Part shown: positions 19,649 to 20,353 of the stretch, piece by piece
Layout: each line of letters begins with the position of its first letter
Position numbering within the stretch: position 1 is the first letter of the stretch
Assembly (NCBI GenBank): GCA_001970855.1
Contig: LSSN01000791.1
Location: forward strand, 3,676-24,028
Source of the DNA: Smittium culicis
Taxonomy: Eukaryota > Kickxellomycota > Harpellomycetes > Harpellales > Legeriomycetaceae
Length of the DNA: 20,353 bases
Direction of reading: 5' to 3'
Translations under genes and position numbers: made by a program
The notes under the pieces: generated by a model
Seen by the model: the letters and a program-made list of their open reading frames with translations, nothing else
Told to the model about the DNA's origin: nothing
Databases searched by the model: none

Positions 19649-19685
19649 AGAAAAGTTTTTCTTGGGCGAGCCAATAGGATTAGAG
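19649..19685 (+). repeat. 37-bp repeated unit, short copy
   Basis: AGAAAAGTTTTTCTTGGGCG followed by AGCCAATAGGATTAGAG. The same unit recurs exactly 57 bases later at 19706 and again at 20185, where it begins the long direct repeats. This copy stops after the unit and runs into a CT tract (19686-19700), so it looks like a truncated or slipped copy. Confidence 0.85.
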
Positions 19686-19700
19686 GCTCTCTCTCTCTCT
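19686..19700. repeat. (CT)n tract
   Basis: A pure CT dinucleotide run immediately before the first long direct repeat. A similar CT run (about 20172-20183) precedes the second. Shared CT junctions suggest that the repeat unit either carries the tract at its 5' end or joins preferentially at it. Confidence 0.75.
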
Positions 19701-19701
19701 A

Positions 19702-19874
19702 TCTTAGAAAAGTTTTTCTTGGGCGAGCCAATAGGATTAGAGAATCTATAAAATTTTATTTCTTATCTACTATTCACTTTTTTTTACGCCCTTACTAAAT
19801 AAAATTGACTATAACCATCGAACGCGTAGTCTATCGACTTTAACTTATTAATTCAACTTTGTTGACCTAGCCAA
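19702..19874 (+). repeat. 173-bp direct repeat, copy 1
   Basis: Matches 20181-20353 without any gap at a constant offset of 479 bases, with four substitutions that I count by eye. It begins TCTTAGAAAAGTTTTTCTTG and ends at GACCTAGCCAA, where the window's second copy is cut by the window end; the true right boundary is therefore unknown. It has no obvious coding content or tRNA-like promoter boxes. Together with copy 2 it flanks a reverse transcriptase fragment. Confidence 0.92.
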
Positions 19875-19919
19875 GAGCTACATTTTGGTACAAGTTTGGT
19901 CTCTTTAGACAAAGTTTAA

Positions 19920-20186
19920 CTTCCCCGAGATCAAGTGACTCAGGAGTGTGCGGGCCAAGCGACCACTCTATACGAAATAGTACGCCGACGCAAAATTCAG
20001 AACAAGGAAACATGGCTGTGCTATATCGACTATAGCAAGGCCTACGACCGGGTCCCCCACATGGCCCTACTGCATAAACTGCGATCAGTGGGCATTGGGG
20101 GCAAACTTCTCAATATGATCAAGGGCATGTATGATGCCCCGAAAATTGCAGTTAGAGTTGGAAATGAAAACCTCTCTCTCTCTTAG
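19920..20186 (+). pseudogene. LINE reverse transcriptase fragment (fingers/palm, motif A)
   Basis: The frame is open from a stop at 19917-19919 to the TAG at 20184-20186 and contains no internal stop. It reads DQVTQECAGQATTLYEIVRR, then the palm motif YIDYSKAYDRVPH with the first catalytic Asp, then LLHKLRSVGIGGKLLNMIKG. This order is diagnostic of non-LTR retrotransposon polymerases. The protein is broken off after VRVGNEN, where a CT tract and the second direct repeat begin, so motifs B and C are missing. The better preservation and higher G+C than the relic at 1345-2185 suggest a younger copy. The only in-frame start near the 5' end is GTG at 19935, so there is no true start; this is an internal fragment. 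Confidence 0.85.
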
Positions 20187-20353
20187 AAAAGTTTTTCTTG
20201 GGCGAGCCAATAGGATTAGAGAATCTAAAAAATTTTATTTCTTATCTACTATTCACTTTTTTTTACGCCCTTAATAAATAAAATTGACTATAACCATCGA
20301 ACACGTAGTCTATCGACTTTAACTTATTAATACAACTTTGTTGACCTAGCCAA
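20181..20353 (+). repeat. 173-bp direct repeat, copy 2 (cut by window end)
   Basis: Second copy of the repeat at 19702-19874, differing at four positions with no gaps. It follows directly on the truncated reverse transcriptase frame and continues to the last base of the window, so its full length is not seen. Confidence 0.92.

Noticed and set aside
19535..19798. 87-codon plus-strand frame with an internal repeated peptide KVFLGRANRIR
   Set aside because: The peptide repeat only reflects the 57-base DNA duplication, the start codon is not ATG, and the frame crosses a hairpin, a CT tract and repeat DNA.

Overview
This is a eukaryotic nuclear window that is very AT-rich, repeat-dominated and gene-poor. 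One credible protein gene (18674-18973) encodes a small protein with a textbook mitochondrial presequence. The other recognisable protein-like material is decayed or truncated non-LTR (LINE-type) reverse transcriptase. The yeast/fungus-like presequence, intron-less short gene and LINE type fit a fungus with a transposon-rich, AT-rich genome, possibly an early-diverging lineage. That placement is an inference and I cannot name the organism. I see no rRNA, tRNA, CRISPR array or bacterial operon structure.

Layout. Bases 1-1340 are T-rich and low-complexity with no readable gene. Bases 1345-2185 hold a frameshifted LINE reverse transcriptase relic, and 2448-2736 probably hold more of its C-terminal end. 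Bases 2870-13150 form a block of about 10 kb that is extremely AT-rich and almost without open frames. It contains microsatellites, a likely pogo-type MITE (6341-6473), an isolated less AT-rich island (5285-5412) and little else I can read.

Bases 13257-17577 are the most structured part. Eight copies of a short element of about 190-207 bp start with TTAACCCTTTC-like ends, finish with GAAAGGGTTAA-like ends and are bounded by TTAA. They look like non-autonomous piggyBac-type MITEs in two related subfamilies. Two copies are nested in a third at two TTAA sites about 9 bases apart. Another sits inside a different, unclassified inverted-repeat element whose ends read TGGGAGATTCTGAACG; that element occurs twice.

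Bases 17578-18673 are intergenic sequence upstream of the mitochondrial-protein gene. Bases 18974-19480 are its 3' flank. From about 19480 to the end the base composition is visibly less AT-rich: a strong hairpin, a 37-bp unit present three times next to CT or purine tracts, and a 173-bp direct repeat (4 mismatches) on both sides of a LINE reverse transcriptase fragment with an intact YIDYSKAYDRVPH motif. The window ends inside the second repeat.

The genes do not form a pathway. The story is of successive transposon layers: an old LINE, an AT-rich block of unknown origin, a burst of TTAA-targeting MITEs with readable insertion order, and a younger LINE-associated direct repeat.
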